Assembly (NCBI GenBank): GCA_038501195.1
Contig: JBBPUQ010000002.1
Location: 4,092,001 to 4,156,000, forward strand
Length of the DNA stretch: 64,000 nt
Source: Nemania diffusa
Taxonomy: Eukaryota; Ascomycota; Sordariomycetes; Xylariales; Xylariaceae
Direction: 5' to 3'
A model generated the notes under the pieces. The model was not told where the DNA came from. It saw nothing but the letters and a program-made list of their open reading frames with translations, and did no database searches. Made by a program: the position numbers and the translations under genes. Of the stretch, positions 1 through 11,548 are shown piece by piece (positions within the stretch are counted from its first letter, which is position 1; every line of letters starts with the position of its first letter).

Positions 1-944
1 ACCATCAATTCCCGTGATAATCACGTCTTTTCGGAGACTGAGAGGATATTTTTCACTGAGTTTACGCCCGGCCCATGCCATGTTGCTTCCCTTTCCAGGC
101 GCTTCTCCAGGGATGTCAGAGGGATGCAGAGTGTAATCAATTGACCGAAACTTCTTCGCAAATTCCTGAATTATCGTCATAGCCTTCGTCTCGCCATTTT
201 GTTCACGTGCTTCCATCGCTAGGTAGACCTTTGTACTTGTTAGTATTGCTAATGTCTCAAGCGATAGTGAAGACGACCAATGTCCAGGAACAAGACTGGC
301 GCGAATCTTCCATGAATCAGATTAGCCGAAGCTGAGATACTCACATCATACGTATCACGCGCCAATGGGTGTGAAGCCATGACGTCGAGTGTTTCCCGAA
401 GTGTGTCCATCTCTTCTTTGTAGTTGGGAATGATTATGGCATGAATAACCCGATCAGCGCCGCTCTCCATGTCAGGAATAAATTCCGTCTCAGTATCACC
501 TGCTTCGCTACCTGCGGTCGAAGAAGGCGAAGACAATTCTTTCGAGGACGTAAGGGTCTCGGAACTTGAGAGCGAGGTGAAAGACCCGCGACGACGATGC
601 GACAATTTGTAATCCTTCAGCGATTTGCTGCGGGCAGTTCTTTCCAGGCACCGGGATATGTCGAAAATAGACCACATGGAACGTAGCGGAAATGACGAAA
701 CCAAAATATGAATAGTCAAACAATAGTACGCGAAGACGAGTGTCCAGAAACCCCCGCCCTCGTATGAGGTGGGAGTTGTAAAGGTGATACGAGCAGGTCG
801 ACTGAGCGATTCTCCTTCGGCGCGGGTCAGGGTGAATCCTGAAGCGGCTGCTTCCCGAGTTATTACATAGTATGCGAGGGTGACGACGGACACCATGGCC
901 AGTCCCGGCGCCCGTCTTGTCACCCAAATGAAGAGCGACGACAT
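1..944 (-). CDS. Family-2 glycosyltransferase, membrane-anchored (5' part only, runs off window)
   Basis: Exon 1 is 345-944 and exon 2 is 228 down to 1, continuing beyond the window; the 116-base intron (229-344) has a GTGAGT donor and a TACTAAC branch point near its AG. The 276 visible residues start at ATG 944; the frame is open further upstream only from a non-ATG codon. Residues 13-30 and about 66-88 are hydrophobic and look like membrane segments. A serine-rich linker (120-150) follows, then the start of a GT-A fold, with IIPNYKE near 171-177 (the usual nucleotide-sugar binding strand). The visible 3' end reads ITGIDG; in many GT2 enzymes an acidic motif lies near such a strand. Fungal proteins of this kind are uncharacterised processive-type glycosyltransferases related to chitin or cellulose synthases, probably in an endomembrane or the plasma membrane. 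The sugar substrate cannot be read from this fragment. Confidence 0.8.
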
Positions 945-3900
945 GGTTGCGGTAAATCGACTGGTTACTCGAATCAAGCCGGGGCTACTGGCGTCTTGTC
1001 CAACAAGAGAGCGACAGTGGGATTAGCTGGGATAGAAAGGAGGGACAGATAAGACCACCAGAAAATGGCCGGCAAGGTGAGATAGCAGCGCAGTTGGAAG
1101 GCGATAGGCACTCAAAGCGCGATGAAACTCAGTGCGCCCTCGAAGCTAGTACACGCTGCCATACACGAGTCGGGGATACAGTCGAGTCAGATAATTGGGA
1201 TGAAGGGGAAAAAAAAAAGGTACGGTAGTAGAAAGAAATTCCTAGTGCTGGTAGGGGAAAAGCGAGTCGTACTGGGGCGCGCAGAATTACATAGAGTGTA
1301 ACGACGAAGGTAATAATAATTTGAAAAGGGGAGCCTTGTTTTTTTAGTACGGGGGAGATTGAAATTAAAGAGAGATTAGTAGCCATTCAGGAGTGCTCAG
1401 GGACACTCTGGGACGGGAAGGCAGCTAATCCTACAGGGGAGGGGGCTAGTGGTACCGTGACTTCTACTAGTGTGGGTACACACCTATGTATGTATCTGTG
1501 GTACTTGTGAAAACGGGTGGTTCATGTCGAACGTCTTAATTGCATAAGTTATGCAGCAGAGCTTTAATACAGTTACACTAGGTACTGTTCAGCTTCAGCC
1601 CTTGCTACCATGTTGGTATCCTGTATCTACGTATATCTTCAAGTTCTAGTTTCAGTTTCGGTTCCAGTACCATTTAGTACCTACATGTTCAATTCAATTT
1701 GGATCATGGGGCTTTAGATGCTTCACACCTGTATCTACTCTATATGTCACATATCATCAGATATTTCGCTTTCAGCAATTATTAAATACTGTAGTATGGT
1801 ACAATGCAGCAAGTAATCAGCTAGTTTCCAAGCCTCTACTTTATGTAGTACATATTAGGCTGCCTATGTACCGTAACACCGATACTAGCACAGAAGGTAT
1901 GGCCGTAGTTTACACCATCAATTAAGGATATTCACCATGTTGCCTTTTTTGTAATACATATAGGTACTTTGCTAGCAATTACTTTTTAGAAACGTTGAAG
2001 TTGCGAGAAAGGTTATGATAAGTATGGCACAAAAGTCCTACATACTTTCAAAGTTAGGCAGTGTAGGCAACTCTCCGCACGTATGGACCTGACCCAGGAT
2101 TCTATTATTATACAACGCTATCTATACGGCGTAAAGTGTGGTTTTTTTCCACGCATGGTAAGGCTGTGTTGCGACTATCAATCCTACTTACTTACATACC
2201 TACTATGTAGACCTACTACAACCTTGGAAGTGTACTGTAGCTTATCTACCTCTATCACTATCAGCTTTACCCCTCTCGATATCTACAACGTACCGGTAGA
2301 TGATCAGAATCTAACACATGTAGGTATTAGATAGATAGCGAATGCACAATTAGGTTGTCTTGTGACATCGTTAACGGTCAACGATGCCTGTCTATAGTAG
2401 CTATCTAGGCAACCAACGTTCTAGTCTGCTTATCAATAATAGCTATCTGCAAGTTGCATATTGAAGGAGAAACGACTGCACAAGTGGCGTCGCATTGCAT
2501 GGCCGCAATCATATGTTCTGACATCCTACTTAGTGGGGCTGACCGAGCTCTGTCAAGCTTGTGTCTTCCTCAATTTCGTCATTTGCTCACTCCCTAATGC
2601 AAGTGTCTACAGCCAACACAACATCAGAAGAGGGTGTTTCATGAAGCAGGATCATAGCCTGCTTCATGTCGTTTGCCACCGGTAAGCAACTGCACACTGC
2701 AGGCACGGTATCTCTAGTCTTTTCAGCACGTTGAGTCCAAGCAGAATTTCAGTCATCCATGTGGGCGGATGGCTAGCCCCAGGCTAGCCCCTAGCAGAAT
2801 TGCGGGTGGTGTTGCATTCGTCTCCTCAAAGTCCCGTATATTTTTTTACTGGGAACTTAATATGTACCTACCTACTGCATAATAGATGGAGCAAATTTGC
2901 CCAGGGTTCTACCGGTTGTCGAAGTACTAGTACATGAAAATGGGAGTTGCCTAGCCGGTATGTACTGTATGATAGTTGGCACTCGCACTTATATGTACGA
3001 CACCTATCGCTAGACAATTATGCAGCTGTAAGCATGGCTTATTGCCTACAGGTATCCTACCTACATGGTAGCTTTTGGAGCGCTATTATGTACTTATGTA
3101 AATTTCCTCCATTACCATTTCCCGATGCAGAACTAACTTGGACACAACAAGAGGATCTTCGGCTTAGCTACTTCTTAATAAGATCTCTTCAAGCCAGATC
3201 TGATCGAAGTTAGGTGGTCCCAGCTCGCGGAACACCTTACCGCCTTATACGCTATAATTTATTACACTAATTTAGGGGCCTAATCTACCTCCATAGATAC
3301 CTAAGTGTTAGCTAACATACAGAATATACTTAAAGTTAAAATAAAGAAAACATCTCTATCTAGCCTCGGTGATGTGAATACCGAGTATCTCTTCTACTTT
3401 CCAACTCTCTCCTATTTGACACGCATATATAGCGTAAGTGTAGGAGCCAACCTGTGGAAAACACAATAGATATACTCTATCCTGCGTATAGTGCTTCAGC
3501 TTTTATATACTGCATACAGTAGCACTTAAGCCGGGCGGGCCCAGCGTAGGTACCTAGTCGGGCTCACTCAAATACCGACCCGGGTGTCCATATTTGTGTT
3601 TGTTAGTCTAATATCTCTCCTGGGAGTTCATGTGACATCTAAACAGTGGAGACGCAATTTCCAACTGGCCAATGGAGTGGGAGGAAAAAAATACCTTGGA
3701 GCCCGAGGCTCAAGCCCAAGTTACATGGCAGAAAGGACGATGTCTACAGAGTATCTTAGCTTCAAATGCGGGTTCGCTTCCTGTCTGGCATCTGTAGTGA
3801 GGCATTATACTGCGATACATGATTCAGCGGTTTTCACTTACATGCATATGTATGTTTTTTTTATTCTTGGCAGTTAACAGAAAAGCGAGCAGCCAATTAG

Positions 3901-5493
3901 AACTTGTGACCTTGACCTTTTTTTTTTTGGACAAGTAGGCGGCCTCCGAGCTTATACTCTAGAGGCACCTGTAGAGGTTAGGTACACAGTGTTTGTTATA
4001 CTCACCTAACTCTCTTCTGACCTGCTTGAGTATGTAAATCTCTCCCTCTTGTTTCTCATATATACATACAAAAATCGTTAAATAGGCCATTAGAATGTGC
4101 ATTCCACTGTAGTTGCATTACCATAACCAACTAAAGAGCGTGGGAATAAGCGAATTTACTATGCGTACAGGTAGGTAGTGAAGGGTGTAGGTATGTGTAA
4201 GTACATTGGCGATCAATCGGACGTTAGCGGGTCGGCAGACGCGGTTAAGGCTTCCCAAATCTCCTCGGAATCGGGGCACTCGCTAATCCCCGGGCTTCCG
4301 ATACACCTCTTACCCTGATACTCTAGCGCTATGAAGTACTGTAGGACTAGTACATGTACTTCATCCATTTAGCTAGGATCCTAGGTTCAATTCAACCGAC
4401 GTATTCTAAAATCTCTAACATGCCTCGGTAGGCAAGCGATAGTAACTTGATGCTGTAAGCCACGATCAACTAAGTACGTATTACTTATATCGTGACTATG
4501 GCATAGAAGGGAAGTTATTTCTATTGACAATAGCCTCAGCCTCTACGACATTTGCAGCCCCCTACCTACGTTGGTAAGTATCAACTTATCAGCGATCTCG
4601 CAGGATTGTGAGACTACGCATAATCATAAAGAAAGACCTACCAATGAGCTCGCCACTTCTGGGCAGCCCGCTCATTCCTTCGCCTCAGCAATACCTATAC
4701 AAAGTCATATAACCAGTAGTGATCTAGGCAGCAGCATTGTAAATGCAAAGAACTTTGTGAAGGAGCCCCTCTGTTATGCGAGACTCGAGATCTGTGCCGC
4801 TGAGGCAGATTTGCATAGTGCCGATCCTACGACCTACGAACAGAAGGCTGTCATGACGCAAAACGCCAAGCCATATACCATCTCGTTAAACGCATACTTT
4901 ATACAAGTCACATATGCAATTTGGTAGCCTTAATGTGCTTCTGGCTTAAAATAATCCAGTCGTGCGGTTTTATCTCGATAGTCAGCAAAATCCGGTTTCT
5001 TCTAGGCGAAATCGGATTACGCCCACCTCTCTAGACTATCTATATTAATGGAGTGCCTGTTTGGGGTATCTGTATTCGTAGTCGGTTGGATCTGAGATTC
5101 ATCCGACCCTATACCTATGCTCTTTTATACCTTGAACCTAGGATGGGTAGTTTTATACTTGACGTCAACGGGGAACGTAATTCTACGAACCAAGGACTGT
5201 CTTGAGCCCCTATCCTATTGCCAAAAAGAATCATGATGATCCCTCTAATATGTCTGGGTATTGGGTGTCTATTATTCTTGTGCTTCCAGCGGGCACTATT
5301 ATGGGTGTTAGAAAACCGAATATCCTGGTGCCGTATACAAGAGGATATCGCACCTTTCCTGACGTGGCAACTCTCTTGGGTCTGTCGCAATCTATAGCTC
5401 GATTATATCAACAGCCTTTACGTGACGTGGCGTTTATTGATTGGTTAATGGGGTTCCAAAACAGCATTTGCGTGATAGATATTCTGCTGGAGC
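945..5493. other. Long intergenic stretch without a supported gene
   Basis: About 4.5 kb. The sequence leans AT, is rich in TAGGTA/TACCTA words and has stop codons in all frames. The longest open frames here (4571-4927 +, 5202-5522 +, 1129-1386 -) lack good start contexts, recognisable domains or plausible splice partners. The first few hundred bases are presumably the promoter and 5' UTR of the glycosyltransferase gene. A possible gene relic at 4213-4338 is listed separately. Confidence 0.6.
4213..4338 (-). pseudogene. Possible terminal-exon relic of an unidentified gene
   Basis: A 42-codon stretch, stop included, opens directly after a good 3' splice site (CCTACAG) and ends in TGA. It reads like protein: it begins YFIALEYQGKRC and ends ADPLTSD, with an acidic SECPDSEEIW core. 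Its base composition is richer in GC than the surroundings. No upstream exon could be linked to it, so it may be a fossil 3' exon or a chance frame. Function unknown. Confidence 0.2.
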
Positions 5494-6440
5494 TCAAACA
5501 TTTTTGTCGAAGAGCTTGGTGATCGGTTTTGCAGACTATCCCACAGTGTAAGCAGAGCCAAATGCAACCCTACGAGGCTAGTACTCACGTCGATAAATTT
5601 CTCAAGCTCTTTATCTAAGTTCGAGAGGTCGTCCTTCCGCCGTTTATTATCAGCGATGAGTTTCTGCTTGCGCTTGAGGAGTTCCATTCGTTTCTGTTCT
5701 AGGGCCTCTCGCTCGCTCCGCTCGTGCTCAATTCGCGCGACCATCAAGGCATTCTCATCATCGGCCGTGTGCTCGGGTTTCAGTGCTAGGAACTCCTCCA
5801 CGGGTATAAGGGGAAGCTGCTGATACGAGTGACTATTTTGTATCTTTATTAGCTCTTGCGCAAGTTCGGTTACTGGGTAGCAATAGGAGCTGCGGATGCT
5901 GTTTAAGTAATTGGGGATTGGCGAATGCTCAATAGCCATAATATTGTCGACCTTTTTTCCTTTGAAATCTTGATTGGCAGCTGTGCCTAATCTTGTTGCG
6001 ACGAAAGCCGATGCTACTGGCATGGCTTTTCCGGTTGCTTTTTCTTCGGCACCTTGGCCATATACAGAGGCAGGAGCAATGGGTACTGACTCAAATGACT
6101 CGCAAGCAGCGATTTCGCCCTGTAGATGGCGCTGTTCGTAATACAGATTCTGAAGCTGGAGGTGTAGGCGGTCGACTTCTTGGCGCGCTTCGGACGTTTG
6201 TGCTTTCGTCTGACGCGCGGCGAAGTTTGCTGCTCGATGTAATCCGCGAAGCTGCGCAAGATTTGTAATCAAGAGCTTTTGTTGTTTGGATGTCTCGAGT
6301 TGAGCCTCGGTTGAGGCAGCGTCAATTGGGCCTGCGGCAACAATCTGGTCGACTAGGTTTAGGGCTTGCAGGCGTGTGTCTCGTGAGGCAGCAAGCACGC
6401 TTGCGAGCTCCGGATCGGTCACGATCTCGTTGACAGCCAT
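5494..6440 (-). CDS. THO complex subunit 5-like (Fms-interacting protein family)
   Basis: The preferred model has three exons: 6091-6440, 5589-5832 and 5494-5535, giving 211 residues. The last intron (5536-5588) is clear: GTGAGT donor and GATAG acceptor, joining KFID to SAKPITKLFDKNV. The first intron (5833-6090, 258 bases) keeps the frame open, so a retained form would be 297 residues. I splice it because it has GCTAAT and ATAG at its 3' end and restores the family-like junction ESFDHSYQQLPLIPVEEF; its donor is the weaker GTCAGT. Coiled coils lie at about 75-115 and 150-198, with the diagnostic REALEQKR and KRKDDL blocks. In other species this subunit belongs to the TREX/THO complex, which couples transcription to mRNA packaging and nuclear export. 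The family is well supported; the first intron needs RNA evidence. Confidence 0.85.
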
Positions 6441-8940
6441 GATTACTCCGATGATAATGAAGAATGGGGTGACAAAATATCAAATCTCAGGATCGTGGTT
6501 GATGGGATGTGGCCAGCCTTGGGGTTCTTGAGCTGACCAATGGCAGTTGAGTAACAGCCTACGACAAGGCGCGCCCCGGTGGTGGGGGATGTGGGGCTAT
6601 TATTATTGACCAGTAAGGTTCTGCCTTACAGCTTGCAAGTAGCGCGCCACGAATACCTTAGGTAAGCTTAGCATCCCTTTGGGGACCCCCTCGGCACCGC
6701 TACATAAATAGTGGAATAGCGGGGCATCCTGCATATACAAGATATACCAATAAAACAATTACCCGAGCCAGATACTGTGATTTCATTGGACTATCTTGTA
6801 GTATTTAGTTATGCGAGAATCCCTGCTACTCCACTATTCATGTAGCGGTGCCGAGGGGGTCCCCAAAGGGATTAGGTAGCAGGCCAATTGTACCTACGCA
6901 GTACTTCACATATTTGTCGCGAGCTAACTACCTAAAATAAGTACCGCTGGCAACTGAATTCATATAGCTATCGTTTTGCATGACTACAATACTGAATTAG
7001 GCAATTTTATACTACCAATATAATATTCAGTTTAAAGCTACCTAGGAAGTAACCACAATCCGACGATATTGAGCCTTCCATTAAAGGAGGGCAAAAGGCT
7101 AGTAACCAGTCCAGGGTGAGACTCACACTCAACGTCTGATCTATAATTGGAACTTCTCTCGGCTATTTAATCGCGTTATCCGCGCTCTACATACACGTAC
7201 TTATTCTTGTGGCTAGGCCACTTCCTTCTAAAGTGGTCTGGCAAGAGTTGCGACTTGCTAGGAAGTCGCCTAATTAAGCCCCTTTTATAGATTTAGGTAC
7301 AGGTAGGATAGGTATCATGGTAAAATCTATCTACGTACACCTGCTACGTAGTACTGTATAGGGTTCTTTAGCGTTGACTTAAAAGGAATGAACCGGAAAG
7401 GACGGCCGGCTTGGTGGGTACTCATTGTCTCAGTTGTTCGGAAAGAGTACGATGGGCAACCCAATTGGAAACCCGCCCTACCAGCTTAATACCGATTCTT
7501 ACCAGATTTATACGAGAGTAGAGCGGCCTGAGCAACTGGTTAGTCTAAACATACGGTCGGTGAGATTGTCAGTGCGAAAGAATTGGCTAAGGTATCTATT
7601 AGCACGTAGGGTAGATAGTTTTATAGCATTATGTCTGGAGTAAGTATGCTACAGAGTACGTAGTTCGGTATACGGAAGAGGAGCTAAACTACAGCCTTCA
7701 CTCTGTATCTATCTAGATAGGTAGGTATAACAGCCACTGTCGCCACACATTTACAGTATGCGATGTACAGCCTACCCCAGAGAGACCGTTGTTCTTGCAA
7801 ACCCCAGTGCTCTATTAGAGCCTGTGGGGCGCTTCCGAATCGGGGTCGGGACCCTCTGTGGGAATAGTATGCACATAGTATGTACATAAGCAGGTAGATC
7901 CTGGCAATCTTGGCGCGACTCTTATGCGCCCTTTCTGCTCAGCTTGAATAGAACGTGGTTGAACCACTGGATAGCTGATAGCGTACAGTATGAAATAGCT
8001 GCATAATGTACAGCACCCTTGATCTACATAGGTATGTAGGTAGGTAGGTAGATACTGCTGCACGGCTTCGATAGTTCGATAGCTTACAACGGGTTATGTA
8101 GGATTGTAAGCAGCTGACATTTCAAATTAGTCTTTCATATTGTTGTCTTGGCAACATATAATGTAGGTAATAAATAAGTGGTCGCGTTGCATACGCAGTA
8201 CATACCTAAAGCTGTAGGTAGCGAGCGTACGCGGTGGCGCGGACTCCGCGGGCTGCGGTATGGATTCGCGATTCAGCACACCACATCCTTGCTGCTGTCA
8301 TTAATAAGACAGGCCTTTAATTACCGACTTTAACCCTTTGTCCCGTGAGATGTTCTGCAACTAGTAATTTCTTGCGCTACCTAAATGGATATTTACACAA
8401 CTCTTACTATTTAACTATAAACTTTGTTGTTTCCATTTCGCTACCCGTGCTATTGTAGACGAGTAAACGATACCTACCTTAGGTAATTAGTCGCTCGATC
8501 TCTACATGGTCAGGCCGTTACTGAATCGCTACTGCGCAGATACTTAGAATAACTGAGCATATAGTGGGTACCTTAGGTACCGACCTACCTCACTACCTAA
8601 GCTTAGGTACCTACCTACATCTCGCCTGACTACGATACCGCACGGGCTCCACCACCAAGCCCATCCCAGTTGGCCAATCTCCGTTCGAATCCCACCACAT
8701 GTGGTTATACCTATGCAATATCTCGTTCCTAGTTGTTAGGTCATGCTGCTGCTTTATGCTTTACCCAGTTTGTAGCGACGGGTTGGGTATTTGATCAACT
8801 ACCTACACTAACTACATAGACCGACGAACACTTCCAACATACACTCGAGCTGGCCCAATTACGCTTCGCTTTGCCTTGCTCTACTTTCCTTCGCCTTGCT
8901 TCGCTGGTCTGAGTACCGAGTCTCTATTACCGCGCCCACC
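6441..8940. other. Intergenic stretch holding a MITE-like element
   Basis: No gene is supported here. Apart from the inverted-repeat element at 6673-6872, the sequence is spacer with many TAGGTA/TACCTA words, including a short TAGG tandem run near 8030-8050. The last 100 bases before 8941 are pyrimidine-rich (CTTTGCCTTGCTC-like), as is common in fungal promoters close to the start of transcription, and presumably serve the PAQR gene. Confidence 0.6.
6673..6872. mobile_element. MITE-like non-autonomous element, 200 bases with 52-base terminal inverted repeats
   Basis: Positions 6673-6724 and 6821-6872 are inverted copies that match at 49 of 52 bases. Each outer end begins ATCCCTTTGGGGACCCCC. 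The roughly 96-base interior has no coding capacity. The three mismatches are all A/G transitions, which fits either a fairly young element or mild RIP-type mutation. Target-site duplication is unclear: an AT dinucleotide flanks the CCC termini on both sides, but no longer duplication is convincing. The structure fits a MITE mobilised by a related transposase elsewhere in the genome; a long hairpin of another origin is less likely. No second copy was noticed in this window. Confidence 0.75.
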
Positions 8941-10581
8941 ATGTCATGCTCTTCATCTTACGCCCTTGGGTCTATCCAAGATGTCCCTGAGGCCACGAGC
9001 TCTGGCGCGGCAGTCCACGACCGGAAAGTCCAGCGTCGTCGTCACTCTTCGTTTGTTCCCCATCGGCGGAAGTCTCTAGTCAACCAAATAATGGATGGAG
9101 AAGAGGCGCTCTTGCTCAAGGTACATACATACTCACCGCTCTGACCCTTTAATCGCTGCGCTAACAGGGAACGTCGAAAGGTCGACCTTTTCCTCTCCGA
9201 CCTTGAGCGCCGTTTGGAATCCCTTGAAAGCTATGGCGATCTAATGCACCTCGATGCCAGTATAGCAAAGACCTTCTCAACTTTAATGGCGGTTCGAGAA
9301 AGATGTTCCCACGTATCCGAAGAAGTAATCGGTGCCGGCCGCCGGCGCCTCCAGATCATGGTCGAAACACTCGACGCCAGATACCAGGGAGCCCTCGCAA
9401 GAGCTGAATCCATGAATGAGAAGGCCCGTATGGGTATTGAGCTTTTGGATAATATGCTAGACGACTTCGAATCTCGCGCCATCAAAATGCGGGACCAAGG
9501 GTTCGCGAACGCCGCTGAAGCTGCTGAAAGTCTCATGGGGGAAGGCCGACGGGTGATGGACGAGGGTCTCGAACGTGCTCGCGGTGTAGTTGATGGGGGC
9601 ATTGGAAGGGCGATGCGTGCGGCTGAATCCCTTGAAGAACATGTGCAGAGTGCCATTACCCGAGCGCGTGAGCAAGGCTTGTTGAAATATGAAGAATTGC
9701 CCGTTCCGTGGAGGATTAACCCTCATATTCTCAAGGGCTACCGTTTTTCTGATTCAAAAACCGAGTGTGTTCGGTCTATGTTTGGCGTCTCCAACGAGAC
9801 CGTGAACATCTGGTCCCATGCGCTCGGCTTTTTTGTTGTTTTATCCGTCGCCTTCTACTTTTATCCGACGTCCGCCGACTTTTCTCTCTACACTAAGACC
9901 GACATGTTCATCGCAGCAGTTTTCTTCTTCGCTGCCTGTAAGTGCCTCGTCTGCAGTACGATATGGCACACGATGAATTGTGTTGCGGATCAGACCTTGA
10001 TGGAGCGTTTCGCTTGCATTGATTATACTGGCATATCATTACTAATCGCCGCATCGATCATGACCACCGAATATACTGCCTTCTACTGCGAACCCGTCTC
10101 CCGCTGGGCTTACATGTCCGCCACTGCCGTTCTGGGAATCGCGGGCACGATTCTACCGTGGCACCCTACATTCAACCGTCAAGATATGGCTTGGTTGAGG
10201 GTAGCCTTTTTCATCGGATTAGCAGCAACGGGCTTCATGCCAATTCTCCAAATCATCTGCACTCGTGGTCTAGCTTGGGCCTACGAATTCTACCTCGACT
10301 CCAACTTGGTGAAATCACTTTTGGTTTATGTCCTGGGGGCATGTGTATATGCTAGCAAGGTTCCGGAGAGATGGTTTCCTGGCGCTTTCGATTTCTTTGG
10401 TAATGCCCATAATCTATGGCACGTAAGTTACCTACACTTCGATTACCCCAGCACGATTAGACCTTGCTAACTAACTAAATAGCTGGCTGTCCTTGGGGGG
10501 ATTATCTACCACTATGTTGCCATGTTACAGTTCTTCTCGGGCGCATTCGAGAGAGCGGAACTCGGGTGCCCGACATACTAA
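8941..10581 (+). CDS. PAQR / hemolysin-III family membrane protein, Izh3-like
   Basis: Three exons (8941-9120, 9181-10422, 10483-10581) give 506 residues. ATG 8941 has a good CCACC context. The second exon starts after GAAAG at 9180, which gives the in-frame junction LLKVDLFLSDLERR. The N-terminal ~240 residues are soluble, basic at first and then a long amphipathic Ala/Glu/Arg helix region (about 140-225). The C-terminal half has about seven hydrophobic segments with the PAQR signature: NIWSH (His273), STIWH (His323), an FACID aspartate (341) and HNLWH (470-474), split by the last intron and completed by LAVLGG. These His residues form the zinc site of adiponectin-receptor-type proteins, which are linked to ceramidase activity. 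Yeast Izh3 likewise has a long N-terminus and is tied to zinc and sterol/lipid homeostasis. Convergent with the next gene. Confidence 0.92.
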
Positions 10582-10761
10582 GAATTGGTACCTAGCATGA
10601 AACTAATAATGATAAATTACTAATATTTAGGGGACTATCGAAGCCTCTCTCGCGATGTCTATCACTATATCTGTCATCGCGTCCATGTGCACACCAGTGT
10701 CGCACTCCGCAAAGCCAACCCATCCCAACTATTACCATGACCACAAAACACCATTGTGAGG

Positions 10762-11548
10762 CTATAAAGTGATGGTGAATACGCTTGCCACTGCTCCCAT
10801 AACAATAGAGCCTAAAACAGGTCGATTCTTTTTAACAGCAATGGAAACCTGGACCAAGGGCGAAATAGACTTGGAAGGCTTGATTGCAGGCGAAGTAGAC
10901 GAGTTGGATACTTGTATCACAACTGGTTTCGTGAATGAAGGCGCGTGATGGCAAGTTGCTGAGGATCCCGCGACAAACTCAGTACGAGCCGCCGTGAAAG
11001 GCTCCGGCGTATCCGGTTGGGTCGGCCTCGGATCGGCTTCGAGAAACGGCGAGACAGTGAATGTGCGACTGGACTCTGTCGAGGTGACCGTTGGAGAAGC
11101 CGGGGTCGTATTATGTTCAATTCCGGAATGTGGCAGTTCGAAACCAGCGTTCCGAGCACACGTTACCAGATCTTCACCCTACATAAGCGCTTAGCAATTC
11201 GGTTGCCCGATATAGATCTCCGATATCAACCTACCTCGAAGCAACAATACCCCGCAACGGGTGCGCAGTAACTACCACTACTGCAAAAGCCTCTATCTAG
11301 AGGGCAACATGTCTACTCTGCTGTCAGCACAAACAGTAACTCGGAATTCGCCAACTCACTTGTCCAAGAGTTGGGTTAAAACACCATGAACTCTCTGCTT
11401 CTCCACATGGTATTGAACCATTGCCATAGGTCTCGTCACAGGTCATTACCTCTCGCTTGCGGGATAACCCAGAAAACCTCGTGTAACCTTCTGCCGCTTG
11501 TGCCGGCAGCCCAAACGCCGGCAAGAGGAATAATAGCGAGAATAGCAT
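10762..11548 (-). CDS. Secreted, probably GPI-anchored cysteine-rich protein
   Basis: Assembled from three exons: 11360-11548, 11235-11312 and 10762-11178, giving 227 residues. Both introns are short with normal borders (GTGAGT...GTAG and GTAGGT...GTAG). Residues 1-19 form a signal peptide ending around AQA-AE. Ten cysteines lie between 37 and 96 (37, 48, 56, 65, 66, 73, 79, 86, 87, 96), in blocks such as GQTCCP and YCAPVAGYCC, enough for five disulfides. Then comes a Ser/Thr/Pro-rich stretch (about 105-205) suited to O-glycosylation, and a hydrophobic C-terminus (VLGSIVMGAVASVFTITL) typical of a GPI signal or a tail anchor. I recall similar uncharacterised proteins in filamentous ascomycetes but no assigned function. 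A cell-wall or surface role is inferred. Its stop lies 180 bases from that of the convergent PAQR gene. Confidence 0.8.

Noticed and set aside
4571..4927. 118-codon plus-strand frame
   Set aside because: Starts with TTG, has no splice sites or domain and sits in low-quality spacer.
8640..8705. tRNA-like B box (GTTCGAATCCC)
   Set aside because: The bases on either side of the TTCGAAT loop do not form a T stem, and no acceptor stem or anticodon arm can be built around it.
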